From assembly GCF_005671395.1 (NCBI RefSeq), contig NZ_CP040428.1, positions 1,674,001-1,738,000 on the forward strand: a DNA stretch of 64,000 nt, in the 5' to 3' direction. The notes beneath the pieces are model-generated. The model made no database searches and was not told the DNA's origin. It was given only the letters and a program-made list of their open reading frames with translations. The stretch is from Jejubacter calystegiae (lineage in GTDB: Bacteria; Pseudomonadota; Gammaproteobacteria; Enterobacterales; Enterobacteriaceae). Within the stretch, counting starts at the first letter, position 1. Each line of letters begins with the position of its first letter. This document shows, in pieces, positions 10,996 to 18,892 of this stretch. The position numbers were made by a program, and so were the translations under genes.

Positions 10996-11021
10996 TTTTT
11001 GGATGATGCTGACCAACAAAG

Positions 11022-11052
11022 AGGCCATGCAATGCATGGCCTTAGATTTTTT
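11022..11052 (+). terminator. intrinsic terminator of yjeI
   Basis: AGGCCATG pairs with CATGGCCT, and TAGATTTTTTT follows. It lies between convergent yjeI and lutC and reads as a terminator for the plus strand. Confidence 0.8.
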
Positions 11053-11069
11053 TGGCGTCACTCCAGAGA

Positions 11070-11765
11070 TCAGCAGTCGTCAATAATCAGATAAGCCGCG
11101 TTAACCGGGCCGTGAACGCCCACCACCTTAATCAGCTCAATATCCGCCGTAGAGCTGGGGCCGCTAATCAGATTGATGCAGGAGGGCATCCGCTCGCCCT
11201 GTATCGCCCGCTGATGCAGCGTTTCCGCCAACTGCGCCACCCTTGGCAGAATGGTGCTCTTGCGCAGAATAAAGACAGAGGATTCCGGCAGCAGGCTGAT
11301 GGAGCGCCCACGTTCCGGCGCGGAAAACAGTACCACGCCGCCGGATTCGGTGAGTCCGTATTCGGCATAGACCACGCCGACCTTCGCCTGCTCCGCCCGC
11401 TGGATATTCTGTTCGCCTACGGCGGGATCCCAGATATCGGCATGCAGCGCGTCAGTCAAACGTTGTGTGACACCCAGCGTTTTCAGGCGCTCATCCCCGC
11501 TGACCACCACCGGCGCGCCGCCGTACTCTTCGCACAGGCGCAGTGCCGCATCGGCCACTTCGTTTTCACTGGTCATTTCACAGCTGACCAGCATGGCCCC
11601 GGAGGCGAAGGCAATAAACGCATCGCAGCGTTGCCGGGCATCCAGCTCCGTCAGACGCGTGGTGGCATAGTCATTGACCGGTTCAGGGGGCGCTTCCGGC
11701 GTGGTGCGAACTTCGCGCCCGAGCTGGCGGGCGATATTCGCCAGAAAAGCATCGCGATTTTCCAT
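11070..11765 (-). CDS. lutC: L-lactate utilisation protein LutC (YkgG-like, LUD domain)
   Basis: A 231-residue protein with one LUD domain, the same length as E. coli YkgG. Conserved blocks include VGVVYAEYGLTESGGVVLF, LLPESSVFILRKSTI and the end VHGPVNAAYLIIDD. LutC acts with LutA and LutB in an iron-sulfur oxidase complex that converts L-lactate to pyruvate, shown for Bacillus and supported for Campylobacter and others. The ATG overlaps the lutB stop by one base (TAATG). It is the last gene of the lldP-lutABC run. E. coli carries the homologous ykgEFG elsewhere, so this location is not the ancestral E. coli one. Confidence 0.9.
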   Translation of the reverse strand: MENRDAFLANIARQLGREVRTTPEAPPEPVNDYATTRLTELDARQRCDAFIAFASGAMLVSCEMTSENEVADAALRLCEEYGGAPVVVSGDERLKTLGVTQRLTDALHADIWDPAVGEQNIQRAEQAKVGVVYAEYGLTESGGVVLFSAPERGRSISLLPESSVFILRKSTILPRVAQLAETLHQRAIQGERMPSCINLISGPSSTADIELIKVVGVHGPVNAAYLIIDDC

Positions 11766-13186
11766 TATTTATTCCCCTGTTTTTTGTGTTTCTTAAACCA
11801 ACTGCGGAAGCTTTCGCCGTCTGCTTCCGGAAGGTCCCTCGCCTCGGTCCAGTCGCCGATAACGCCGGAATTAATCGGCGCTTTGCCGCCCTTAATAAAC
11901 CAGCTCGCCGCTTTGGCGCCGGCCACCATCCCTACTTTCCACAGGCCGGGGTGGCTGTTGGCCATGGTGAACATCCGGGTGGCGCGCTGTTCGGCTTTTG
12001 GCGTCATACCGCCTTCTGCCATCACGCGGCGGTGGCGCAGGATCAGCTTAGAGAGCGGGATTTTCACCGGGCAGACGCTGTCGCAGGCGGTACACAGCGA
12101 GCAGGCGTAGGGGAGATCCTTAAAGTCCTCGTAGCCGCCCAGCAGCGGTGAAATAACCGCACCGACCGGGCCGGGATAGATGGAACCGTAGCCGTGGCCG
12201 CCAATATGGCGATAGGCAGGGCAGGTATTCATACAGGCGCCGCAGCGAATGCAGCGCAGAATGTCCTGGAACTGGGTACCCAACGCCTTAGAACGACCAT
12301 TATCGACGATCACCAGGTGGAAGTTTTCCGGGCCGTCGACGTGGCCTGCTTCCCGGGGGCCGGTCAGCCAGGTGTTGTAGCCCGTCAGACGGGCGCCGAC
12401 CGCGCTGCGCGCCAGCATGGCGATCAGCACATCCACCTCTTTGAAGGTGGGGGCGATACGCTCCATCCCCATCACCGCGATATGGGTCTTCGGCAGGGTG
12501 GTGGACATGCGCGCGTTGCCTTCATTGGTGACCAGGCAGATCGAGCCGGTTTCGGCCACGGCAAAGTTACAGCCGGTGATGCCGATATCGGCGCTCAGAA
12601 AATCTTCGCGGATCTTGTGGCGGATAAACAGCGTCATCGCTTCCGGCGTGTCCGGGCCGTCATAGCCCAGCTTTTCATGCAGTACGCGGCGGATCTGCTG
12701 GCGATCTTTATGAATGGCGGGCACCACGATGTGCGATGGCGCATCCTTGTCCAGTTGCAGGATATATTCCGCCAGATCGGTTTCCAGTACGTCGACGCCC
12801 GCCTCGTTCAGCGCATGGTTCATGCCGATCTCTTCGGTGACCATCGATTTCGCCTTCACCACCTTGCGCGCGTTCTGCGCCCGGGCGACCTTAACGATAT
12901 AGTCGGTCGCTTCTTCTTTGGTGCTGGCGAAAAACACCTGGCCGCCGTTGGCGGTGACTTTTTCGGAAAGCTGATACAGGTAAGCGTCCAGGTTTTCCAG
13001 CACGTGATTGCGAATCTGCTCTGCCCGTTCGCGCCATTCCTCCCAATGCCCGAGTTCGTCCACCATCTTCTGGCGATTGGCGCCGATGGTCTCCTGAGCC
13101 CTGGCCACTGCGTGACGCATGATGGGATCGTTAATCTCTTCGCGGATGCGATCTTTAAAGTTGAGATCGCTGGTTTTCAGGTACAT
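11765..13186 (-). CDS. lutB: L-lactate oxidation iron-sulfur protein LutB (YkgF-like)
   Basis: A 473-residue protein. The N-terminal LUD domain (TGCNFAVAETGSICLVTNEGNARM) is followed by a ferredoxin-like region with two [4Fe-4S] motifs, CIRCGACMNTCP and CSLCTACDSVCP. A C-terminal DUF3390-type tail ends it. LutB is the iron-sulfur core subunit of the lactate-oxidising LutABC complex on the cytoplasmic side. It lies 9 bp downstream of lutA and overlaps lutC by one base, so the three are one translation unit. All eight cluster cysteines are present. Confidence 0.92.
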   Translation of the reverse strand: MYLKTSDLNFKDRIREEINDPIMRHAVARAQETIGANRQKMVDELGHWEEWRERAEQIRNHVLENLDAYLYQLSEKVTANGGQVFFASTKEEATDYIVKVARAQNARKVVKAKSMVTEEIGMNHALNEAGVDVLETDLAEYILQLDKDAPSHIVVPAIHKDRQQIRRVLHEKLGYDGPDTPEAMTLFIRHKIREDFLSADIGITGCNFAVAETGSICLVTNEGNARMSTTLPKTHIAVMGMERIAPTFKEVDVLIAMLARSAVGARLTGYNTWLTGPREAGHVDGPENFHLVIVDNGRSKALGTQFQDILRCIRCGACMNTCPAYRHIGGHGYGSIYPGPVGAVISPLLGGYEDFKDLPYACSLCTACDSVCPVKIPLSKLILRHRRVMAEGGMTPKAEQRATRMFTMANSHPGLWKVGMVAGAKAASWFIKGGKAPINSGVIGDWTEARDLPEADGESFRSWFKKHKKQGNK

Positions 13187-13195
13187 AGCGTCTCC

Positions 13196-13915
13196 TTAAC
13201 GGCTCATCAGAACTTCAGCAATGTGCATCACTTTAACCGGCTGGCCTTCACGCTGCATACGACCGCCGATGTTGATCAGACAGCTGACGTCAGCGCCGAT
13301 CAGGTAATCGGGTTGTACTTCCATCATGTGGGAGACCTTCTCTTTAACCATTTCGCCGGAGATCGCCGCCATCTTGACTGAGAAGGTACCGCCAAAGCCG
13401 CAGCAGGTTTCCTGGGCGTCAAACGGCAGCAGTTCCAGTCCCTCAACGTGATTCAGCAGGGTCAGGGGCTCATCTTTCACGCCCATTTTACGAAACAGGC
13501 TGCAGGAGGGGTGATAGACCGCTTTACCGGGCAGTCGGGCGCCCACACTGGTGACGCCCAGCTCCTTGACGATAAAGGTGGTCAGATCGAACATACGATC
13601 GGCGACGCGCTGCGCGCGCTTGGCCCACTCCGGCTCGCCAGCCAGCCATTCGGCGTAGCTTTTAATGGCATAGGTACAGGAGCCGGCGGGGGAGATAATG
13701 GGATCGTCGTTCTCTTCCAGTGCGGCAATCAGCGTTTTCATGCCTGGGATGGCATCTTCAATGTAACCGCCGTTGATGGCTGGCTGCCCGCAGCAGCCCT
13801 GCTTTTCCGGGAAGTTGACGTTGCAGCCCAACTGCTCCAGCAGCAGGACCGAGTCGCGCGCCATGCGCGACTTCAGGGCGTCACCGATACAGGTGACAAA
13901 AAAGTTAACATTCAC
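13196..13915 (-). CDS. lutA: L-lactate oxidation protein LutA (YkgE-like, CCG domain)
   Basis: A 239-residue protein, the same length as E. coli YkgE. It has two CCG (DUF224) cysteine-rich motifs, GCCGQPAINGG and ETCCGFGGTFS. Such motifs bind iron-sulfur or disulfide redox centres in heterodisulfide-reductase and glycolate-oxidase subunits. It is the first lut gene, 48 bp downstream of the lactate permease gene, and probably shares its transcript. It should act with LutB and LutC to oxidise L-lactate. Confidence 0.92.
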   Translation of the reverse strand: MNVNFFVTCIGDALKSRMARDSVLLLEQLGCNVNFPEKQGCCGQPAINGGYIEDAIPGMKTLIAALEENDDPIISPAGSCTYAIKSYAEWLAGEPEWAKRAQRVADRMFDLTTFIVKELGVTSVGARLPGKAVYHPSCSLFRKMGVKDEPLTLLNHVEGLELLPFDAQETCCGFGGTFSVKMAAISGEMVKEKVSHMMEVQPDYLIGADVSCLINIGGRMQREGQPVKVMHIAEVLMSR

Positions 13916-13963
13916 GACATTTCTCCCATTGCTAACGCAATTTTCTCTTATTTTTTAGTAGAT

Positions 13964-15517
13964 TCAGGCCATAACCAGATACCAGCCCAGACCTACTATA
14001 AGGCCCAGACCGACGATATAGGCACAGCAGTACTTAAGGGTGCCGGACATAATCTTGTCGCCCTGACCCTCCATACGGGTGGCGGAGACGGCAATAGCGA
14101 TGCTCTGTGGGGAAATCATCTTTCCGCCCGTGGCGCCCGCGGTATTGGCCGCCGCCAGCCAGTTGGGATCGACATGCAGTTTGTCGGCGGCCATAACCTG
14201 AAGCTTGCCGAACAGCACGTTGGCATTGGTGTCGCTGCCGGTCACAAAGGTACCGACTGCCCCGATCACGGGGGCGATAAACAGGTAAGCGCCGCCGGTA
14301 ACATCCACCATAGTATGCGCCATCGAAGCGATAAGGCCGCTGATGTCCATCACAGTTGCCATCGCCACGATGGCAGTAATGGCGATAATGGAGTTTTTAA
14401 GCTGCTTCACGGTACTGAAGAAGACGCTAAACAGGGTTGGCACAGAGGCACCCTGAATAATGCCGCCCAGCAGCGAGGCGATAATAATCAGCACGCCTGG
14501 CGTGGCAATCCATTCGATTTTCAGCGGTAGAGAACTGCCATGCGCCAGCGGGAAGTGGAAGGTGCTGGCCAGTTGCGACACGCTGGCTTTAAGCCCCGGG
14601 AACAGCGGCGAGCACAGCATAATAAAGACAAAGATCAGGATGTAGATGGTACAGGCCCGCAAAATCTGGGGGCCGGAGTAGTGCAGCCCCTGAGACTCGC
14701 CAGCAGTTTCAATACGCCAGGCGGGTTCGGTGGGGGCTTTACGGCTCTTCGCCATAATGACTACCACGATCAGGCTTACCAGGCTACCGGCGAAAGCGGG
14801 CAGTTCGGCACCCAGGTTGATCGCCACAATATACTGAGGAATCAGGGTGGTGATGCCGCATAACAGGGTAATCAGAAACACGCCGCGAATGGCCTTAATG
14901 CCGCCGCCGATAATGGCGACAATCACAAAGGGCAGCAGAATATTGAACAGCGCCAGCTGGACGATCACCACGCCGCTCAGGGTAGTGACCGGCAGATTGG
15001 CCTGTTCCGCCAGAATCGACACCGGAATGCCCACAGCGCCAAACGCGGTGGGCACGGTGTTGGCGACCAGTGAAGCGACAGCCGCTTTCAGCGGATTAAA
15101 ACCGAGGGCGATCAGAATACCGATGGGGATTGCCACCGCGGTGCCGTAACCGGCGGCCGCTTCCAGGAATCCGCCAAAACACCAGGAAATCAGCAACACC
15201 TGAATGCGTTTGTCGTCGCTGATACTGGCGAGGACGTCTTTCAGAACCGCCATGCCGCCGGTTTTTATCATCAGGTTATAGCTGTAAATCGCGCCCAAAA
15301 TCACGATGACAATCGGCCACAGCCCTTTACCGATACCATAGCCTACAGCGGAGCCCAGAGTTTGGAGCGGGGTATCCCAGAACAGCCAGGCAAAGGCCAG
15401 AGTGATGGCCAGGGTGATTAGCACAGCGTAGTGGATGGGGGTTTTTACTTTCAGAATCAGGACGATCATCACCAGCAACGGGAAGACGCCCAGCAGGAAC
15501 AGCAGGTAGTCGTTCAT
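13964..15517 (-). CDS. lldP: lactate permease, LldP/GlcA family
   Basis: A 517-residue hydrophobic protein of the lactate permease family (TC 2.A.14) with about 12-14 membrane segments. Diagnostic blocks are GGFLEAAAGYGTAVAIPIGI, TGSDTNANVLFGKLQ and AATGGKMISPQSIAIA-like (AGATGGKMISPQSIAIAVSA). The frame extends 34 codons further upstream, but that part looks non-coding. The ATG at 15517 has AAGGAAG seven bases upstream. It is shorter than E. coli LldP (551) and GlcA (560). It heads the lutABC genes, so uptake of lactate fits; glycolate uptake is the alternative. Confidence 0.9.
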   Translation of the reverse strand: MNDYLLFLLGVFPLLVMIVLILKVKTPIHYAVLITLAITLAFAWLFWDTPLQTLGSAVGYGIGKGLWPIVIVILGAIYSYNLMIKTGGMAVLKDVLASISDDKRIQVLLISWCFGGFLEAAAGYGTAVAIPIGILIALGFNPLKAAVASLVANTVPTAFGAVGIPVSILAEQANLPVTTLSGVVIVQLALFNILLPFVIVAIIGGGIKAIRGVFLITLLCGITTLIPQYIVAINLGAELPAFAGSLVSLIVVVIMAKSRKAPTEPAWRIETAGESQGLHYSGPQILRACTIYILIFVFIMLCSPLFPGLKASVSQLASTFHFPLAHGSSLPLKIEWIATPGVLIIIASLLGGIIQGASVPTLFSVFFSTVKQLKNSIIAITAIVAMATVMDISGLIASMAHTMVDVTGGAYLFIAPVIGAVGTFVTGSDTNANVLFGKLQVMAADKLHVDPNWLAAANTAGATGGKMISPQSIAIAVSATRMEGQGDKIMSGTLKYCCAYIVGLGLIVGLGWYLVMA

Positions 15518-15716
15518 TGTTATTCTTCCTTTGGGTACAGAAGTTTTCCTTAACCACGGACGGTTATATGCTCTATTTGTATAACTTTTTGTTAATGCAT
15601 TTTTACAGATGCAGATCAAATTAGCGACAATTGTCTAAAATATCGCATCAAAAGTTAAAATTTTGTTGGTATCAAATTGGAGGGGGAAATATCCCGGCCG
15701 CTGGCCGGGAAAGGTG
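15518..15716 (-). promoter_or_regulatory. probable control region of the lldP-lutABC operon
   Basis: No gene lies here. Two short symmetric elements are seen: GACAATTGTC (15626-15635) and TTGGTATCAA (15666-15675, imperfect). The second has the flavour of FadR/LldR-type GntR operators, but no regulator gene lies alongside, so this is a guess. Confidence 0.35.
15692..15710 (-). terminator. stem-loop after epmB
   Basis: TCCCGGCC/GGCCGGGA is an 8-bp perfect stem with a 3-base loop, 7 bases past the epmB stop. It is followed by ATATTTCC on the minus strand. The stem is strong but the T tail is weak. Confidence 0.55.
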
Positions 15717-16739
15717 TCAGGGAAGGTGCAGATCGAGCGGGGTTTTACTGGGTTCTCCGCCGATCTCCCGGGTGAGTCGGGGAACCAGATAACCGGAAAC
15801 CAGGGTCAGGAGTTCACGTACAATGCGTCGTGCAGTTTCGTCATCCACCATAAAGTGGGCTGCGCCCTGAACCCTGTCGAGTACATGAAGGTAGTAAGGC
15901 ATCACACCGGCGTCGAACAGCGCATTGCTCAGCTCTGCCAGGGCTGGCGCGCTGTCGTTGACGCCGCGTAGCAGAACGCTCTGGTTCAGTAGCGTGACGC
16001 CGACTCGCTTCAGGCGTGCCATCGCGACGCGAAAATCGTCATCGATCTCTCTGGCGTGATTGATATGGTTGACCAGCAGGACCTGCAGGCGAGTGCCGCC
16101 CAGCAGTTCAGTCAGCATGTCGGTAATGCGCGCCGGAATTACAATCGGCAGGCGGCTGTGGATACGCAGTCGCTTAAGATGCGGGATCGCCGCCAGCCGT
16201 TCGATAAGCCAGGCCAGCTCCGCGTCGCGCGCCATCAGCGGATCGCCGCCGGAAAAGATAATCTCATCCAGTTCCGGGCGTTGGGCGATATAATCGACAG
16301 CCGCCTGCCAACTGCGTTTATTCCCCGGATTTTCAGCATAGGGAAAATGACGGCGGAAGCAGTAGCGGCAGTTGACGGCGCAGCCCCCCTTCACCATCAG
16401 CAGGGCGCGATTGCGATATTTATGCAGTAGCCCCGGTACCACGCTGTGCTGCTCTTCCAGCGGATCGGTGCTAAAGCCCGGGGCTTCGATAAACTCTTCG
16501 CGGGCGGTCAGGACCTGGCGCAGCAGCGGATCGTGCGGATTGCCTTTCTCCATGCGGGCGGCAAACGCGCGCGGAACGCGCAGGGCGAACAGACGCCGGG
16601 CGTCATATCCTGCCCGCAGGACCTCATCCGGGTCTACATTTAAAAGATGCAGAAGTTCCTCCGGATCGGTGATTACATCGGCAAGTTGTAATAACCAATC
16701 TTCTCGGGAGGGGGTGTTTGGGGTTACAATGTGTGCCAT
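15717..16739 (-). CDS. epmB: EF-P (R)-beta-lysylation protein EpmB, radical SAM lysine 2,3-aminomutase
   Basis: A 340-residue enzyme that converts (S)-alpha-lysine to (R)-beta-lysine, the substrate EpmA attaches to elongation factor P. The radical-SAM motif CAVNCRYC gives cluster cysteines C120, C124 and C127. It is followed by the SAM-binding IIFSGGDPLM block. The domain order matches lysine aminomutases of the KamA type, but shortened, as in E. coli YjeK (342 residues). It diverges from efp, whose product it helps to modify, with only 42 bp between the start codons. Confidence 0.95.
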   Translation of the reverse strand: MAHIVTPNTPSREDWLLQLADVITDPEELLHLLNVDPDEVLRAGYDARRLFALRVPRAFAARMEKGNPHDPLLRQVLTAREEFIEAPGFSTDPLEEQHSVVPGLLHKYRNRALLMVKGGCAVNCRYCFRRHFPYAENPGNKRSWQAAVDYIAQRPELDEIIFSGGDPLMARDAELAWLIERLAAIPHLKRLRIHSRLPIVIPARITDMLTELLGGTRLQVLLVNHINHAREIDDDFRVAMARLKRVGVTLLNQSVLLRGVNDSAPALAELSNALFDAGVMPYYLHVLDRVQGAAHFMVDDETARRIVRELLTLVSGYLVPRLTREIGGEPSKTPLDLHLP

Positions 16740-16781
16740 TTTTTTGGCTAGCTACCAGTTAACATATTTCAGAGGGCCTTT

Positions 16782-17348
16782 ATGGCAACGTACTATAGCA
16801 ACGATTTTCGCGGCGGTCTTAAAATCATGTTGGACGGAGAGCCGTACGCGGTTGAGTCCAGTGAGTTCGTTAAACCGGGTAAGGGCCAGGCCTTTGCTCG
16901 CGTGAAGCTGCGCCGCCTGCTGACCGGCACCCGCGTTGAGAAAACCTTTAAATCCACTGACTCCGCAGAAGGTGCAGATGTCATGGATATGACCCTGACT
17001 TACCTCTACAACGACGGTGAGTTCTGGCACTTCATGAACAATGACACCTTCGAGCAGCTGGCTGCCGATGCCAAAGCCGTGGGCGATAACGCGAAATGGC
17101 TGCTGGACCAGGCTGAATGTATTGTGACGCTGTGGAACGGTCAGCCGATCTCCGTCACCCCGCCGAACTTCGTTGAGCTGGAAATCGTGGATACCGATCC
17201 CGGCCTGAAGGGCGACACCGCAGGTACCGGCGGTAAACCGGCTACCCTTAGCACCGGCGCTGTGGTAAAAGTACCGCTGTTCGTACAGATTGGCGAAGTG
17301 GTCAAAGTTGACACCCGCACCGGTGAGTACGTTTCTCGCGTGAAGTAA
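16782..17348 (+). CDS. efp: translation elongation factor P
   Basis: A 188-residue protein with three beta-barrel domains that relieves ribosome stalling at polyproline stretches. The modified lysine is K34 in the loop KPGKGQA of domain I. EpmA beta-lysylates it, and epmA and epmB are both in this window. The C-terminal block [17 protein letters not shown] is conserved. AGAGGGC lies upstream of the ATG. The divergent epmB and efp share a 42-bp control region. Confidence 0.98.
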   Translation: MATYYSNDFRGGLKIMLDGEPYAVESSEFVKPGKGQAFARVKLRRLLTGTRVEKTFKSTDSAEGADVMDMTLTYLYNDGEFWHFMNNDTFEQLAADAKAVGDNAKWLLDQAECIVTLWNGQPISVTPPNFVELEIVDTDPGLKGDTAGTGGKPATLSTGAVVKVPLFVQIGEVVKVDTRTGEYVSRVK

Positions 17349-17410
17349 TTATTACGCAGATTCGTTGCGGCGTGGTGTGCACATCACGCCGCCGCTTGCA
17401 AAAGGCATGG

Positions 17411-17545
17411 ATGATGAACCGTCTGACTCGATTTCTGCTCCCTCTTCTTGTCGCCAGCGCCCTGCTGAGCGGCTGCAATACGTTCCGCGGCTTTGGCGAG
17501 GACGTCCAGCATCTGGGTGGCGCCATTCAACGCGCAACAAACTGA
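17411..17545 (+). CDS. ecnA: entericidin A lipoprotein
   Basis: A 44-residue lipoprotein precursor: MMNRLTRFLLPLLVASALLS followed by the lipobox cysteine C22, then NTFRGFGEDVQHLGG. It matches E. coli EcnA (GCNTARGFGEDIKHLG). Entericidin A is described as the antidote to the bacteriolytic lipoprotein entericidin B. The N-terminus is unusually Leu-rich. AAAGG lies just upstream of the tandem ATG-ATG. ecnB follows 98 bp downstream. Confidence 0.9.
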   Translation: MMNRLTRFLLPLLVASALLSGCNTFRGFGEDVQHLGGAIQRATN

Positions 17546-17567
17546 TTTTCCCCACACTTTTTTATAC

Positions 17568-17587
17568 CGCTCCAGCAGCGGATTTTT
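17568..17587 (+). terminator. weak hairpin between ecnA and ecnB
   Basis: CCGCT/AGCGG with a 5-base loop is followed by ATTTTT. It may attenuate ecnA read-through into ecnB. The sequence CTATTCT a little further on resembles a sigma-S -10 element and could start ecnB, which is RpoS-controlled in E. coli. Confidence 0.45.
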
Positions 17588-17643
17588 GGCTATTCTGTTA
17601 GTAGCGGTACACCCACGATACTGGCAATAGAAGGAACCTTATT

Positions 17644-17790
17644 ATGGTCAAAAAAGTTGTTGCGGCACTCTTTTCTCTGGTGGTGCTCTCTTCGCTGCTG
17701 GCCGGTTGTAATACTACCCGGGGCATTGGCGAGGATGTGCAGCGAGGGGGTTCTGCTATCAGTAATGCGGCAGATCGGGCGCAGAACTGA
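17644..17790 (+). CDS. ecnB: entericidin B lipoprotein
   Basis: A 48-residue lipoprotein precursor, the E. coli length. The signal peptide [20 protein letters not shown] ends before GC; C22 is the lipidated cysteine. The mature part [20 protein letters not shown] keeps the entericidin core. E. coli EcnB is a small bacteriolytic lipoprotein made in stationary phase under RpoS and osmotic control. AGAAGGA precedes the ATG. It is paired with ecnA immediately upstream. Confidence 0.92.
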   Translation: MVKKVVAALFSLVVLSSLLAGCNTTRGIGEDVQRGGSAISNAADRAQN

Positions 17791-17904
17791 TCGGCGGCGG
17801 ATAAGCGTGCGATACGGTTATGCTGCCGTATCGCATCCTGTGCAATAAACGAGCTTGAAAACCTCCCCCGGTGTGACACTATAGGTTCGACTCTATCCAA
17901 TAGC

Positions 17905-17952
17905 CCTGTGGGACGATCCGCAGGCGCGTCTGAATTGAAAGGGGACGGCCCC
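17905..17952 (+). ncRNA. guanidine-II (mini-ykkC) riboswitch
   Basis: Two hairpins carry the diagnostic ACGR tetraloops. P1 (17905-17924) is CCTGTGGG-ACGA-TCCGCAGG, with two G-T pairs. P2 (17941-17952) is GGGG-ACGG-CCCC. They are 16 bases apart. The GGGAG ribosome-binding site of sugE lies 11 bases past P2 (17963-17967), so guanidine binding would be expected to expose it. In E. coli a guanidine-II switch also precedes sugE (gdx). The aptamer looks intact although the gene behind it has collapsed. Confidence 0.85.
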
Positions 17953-17973
17953 GGATCCTGATGGGAGTCCGTT

Positions 17974-18048
17974 ATGTCCTGGATTATTCTTTTTATTGCC
18001 GGTTTACTCGAAATTATCCGGGCTGTTGGTCTGAAGTTGAGTTCGTGA
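17974..18048 (+). pseudogene. gdx: collapsed sugE/gdx (guanidinium exporter) remnant of 24 codons
   Basis: The frame reads MSWIILFIAGLLEIIRAVGL then KLSS and a stop. The first 21 residues match the N-terminus of E. coli SugE/Gdx (MSWIILVIAGLLEVVWAVGL, then K). The last residues match its C-terminus, GLKLSTH. E. coli Gdx has GLK at residues about 19-21 and again near the end, so a deletion between two GGTCTGAAG-like copies would give exactly this product. About 80 codons are lost, removing three of the four membrane helices, so export is impossible. It could survive as a one-helix peptide. Confidence 0.85.
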
Positions 18049-18086
18049 TTGCGAAAACCGGGTGAACGATAGCGTAATATGAAGAT

Positions 18087-18115
18087 GGGCCAGCAGAGCT
18101 GCTGGCCCTTAATAT
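18087..18115. terminator. strong bidirectional terminator between sugE remnant and frdD
   Basis: A 10-bp perfect stem GGGCCAGCAG/CTGCTGGCCC is followed by TTAATATTTT on the plus strand. On the minus strand it directly follows the frdD stop and ends the frd operon. In E. coli the frd terminator overlaps the ampC attenuator; here no ampC follows. Confidence 0.8.
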
Positions 18116-18116
18116 T

Positions 18117-18476
18117 TTAGATCGAGATAACGCCAATCAGCGTCACAATGGTGAGAATTGTTGCCAGACCGTAGAATACCCACTTACCGGAAGGCACGTG
18201 AATTTTCAGATCGTGCATGCCGTGGTGAATACGGTGCAGGCCGCACCACAGCGGCAGTACAATCATCAGGAAGATAAAAATACGGCCGATCCAACTCTGG
18301 GAAAAGGCCAGAACCCGCTCAAAGCCCAGCGCATCGCCGGGGAACAGCCCCAGCGGCAGCAGAATGCCCACCAGCAGAATGATGACCGGCGCCACAATGG
18401 CGCTCCACATGCCGCCAGCGCCAAACAGGCCCCAGAAGACCGGCTCGTCGGAACGTTTAGGATTAGGATTGATCAC
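18117..18476 (-). CDS. frdD: fumarate reductase membrane anchor subunit FrdD
   Basis: A 119-residue membrane anchor with three helices ([20 protein letters not shown], then two more). The conserved [11 protein letters not shown] block lies in the second half. Together with FrdC it binds the FrdAB catalytic dimer to the inner membrane and helps form the menaquinol site. It is the last gene of frdABCD, 10 bp after frdC. Length and sequence match E. coli FrdD. Confidence 0.96.
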   Translation of the reverse strand: MINPNPKRSDEPVFWGLFGAGGMWSAIVAPVIILLVGILLPLGLFPGDALGFERVLAFSQSWIGRIFIFLMIVLPLWCGLHRIHHGMHDLKIHVPSGKWVFYGLATILTIVTLIGVISI

Positions 18477-18486
18477 GGTTTTCTCC

Positions 18487-18882
18487 TTACCAGAATAGAG
18501 CGACCAGCAGAATCACCACGCTGACGACGGCGGTTACCACCCAGAGTCCCTTAATTACCGGCTCTGGCCCCATTTTTTCATCCTTCACAATGATATTGGC
18601 AGCTTTAGGCGCCAGCCCGAACCAGGTTTTGGTATGCAAAGCCGCGGCGGCCAGAGCGATCAGGTTCAGGATCACAACGACCGGATTACGCAGAAAGCCA
18701 ACAAAGCTTTCCCAGGATTCCGGACCGCCTTTTAGCGAAAACAGACCAATCAGTAGTACAATACTGAACCAGACGGCGGGTACCGAGGTGCCCTCACGCA
18801 GCATATAGAAGCGGTAAAAGCCCAGCTTTTTCCACCAGTTGGACGGCATGGGCCGTACATAAGGTTTACGTTTCGTGGTCAT
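18487..18882 (-). CDS. frdC: fumarate reductase membrane anchor subunit FrdC
   Basis: A 131-residue membrane anchor, the E. coli length, beginning [20 protein letters not shown]. It has three hydrophobic helices and the conserved glutamate in [14 protein letters not shown] (E29 in E. coli), which takes part in quinol oxidation. It is located 10 bp downstream of frdB and 10 bp upstream of frdD in the frdABCD operon. Confidence 0.96.
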   Translation of the reverse strand: MTTKRKPYVRPMPSNWWKKLGFYRFYMLREGTSVPAVWFSIVLLIGLFSLKGGPESWESFVGFLRNPVVVILNLIALAAAALHTKTWFGLAPKAANIIVKDEKMGPEPVIKGLWVVTAVVSVVILLVALFW

Positions 18883-18892
18883 GCTGCACTCC

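Noticed and set aside
18087..18115. ampC attenuator
   Set aside because: The hairpin occupies the right place, but no ampC coding sequence follows on the plus or minus strand.
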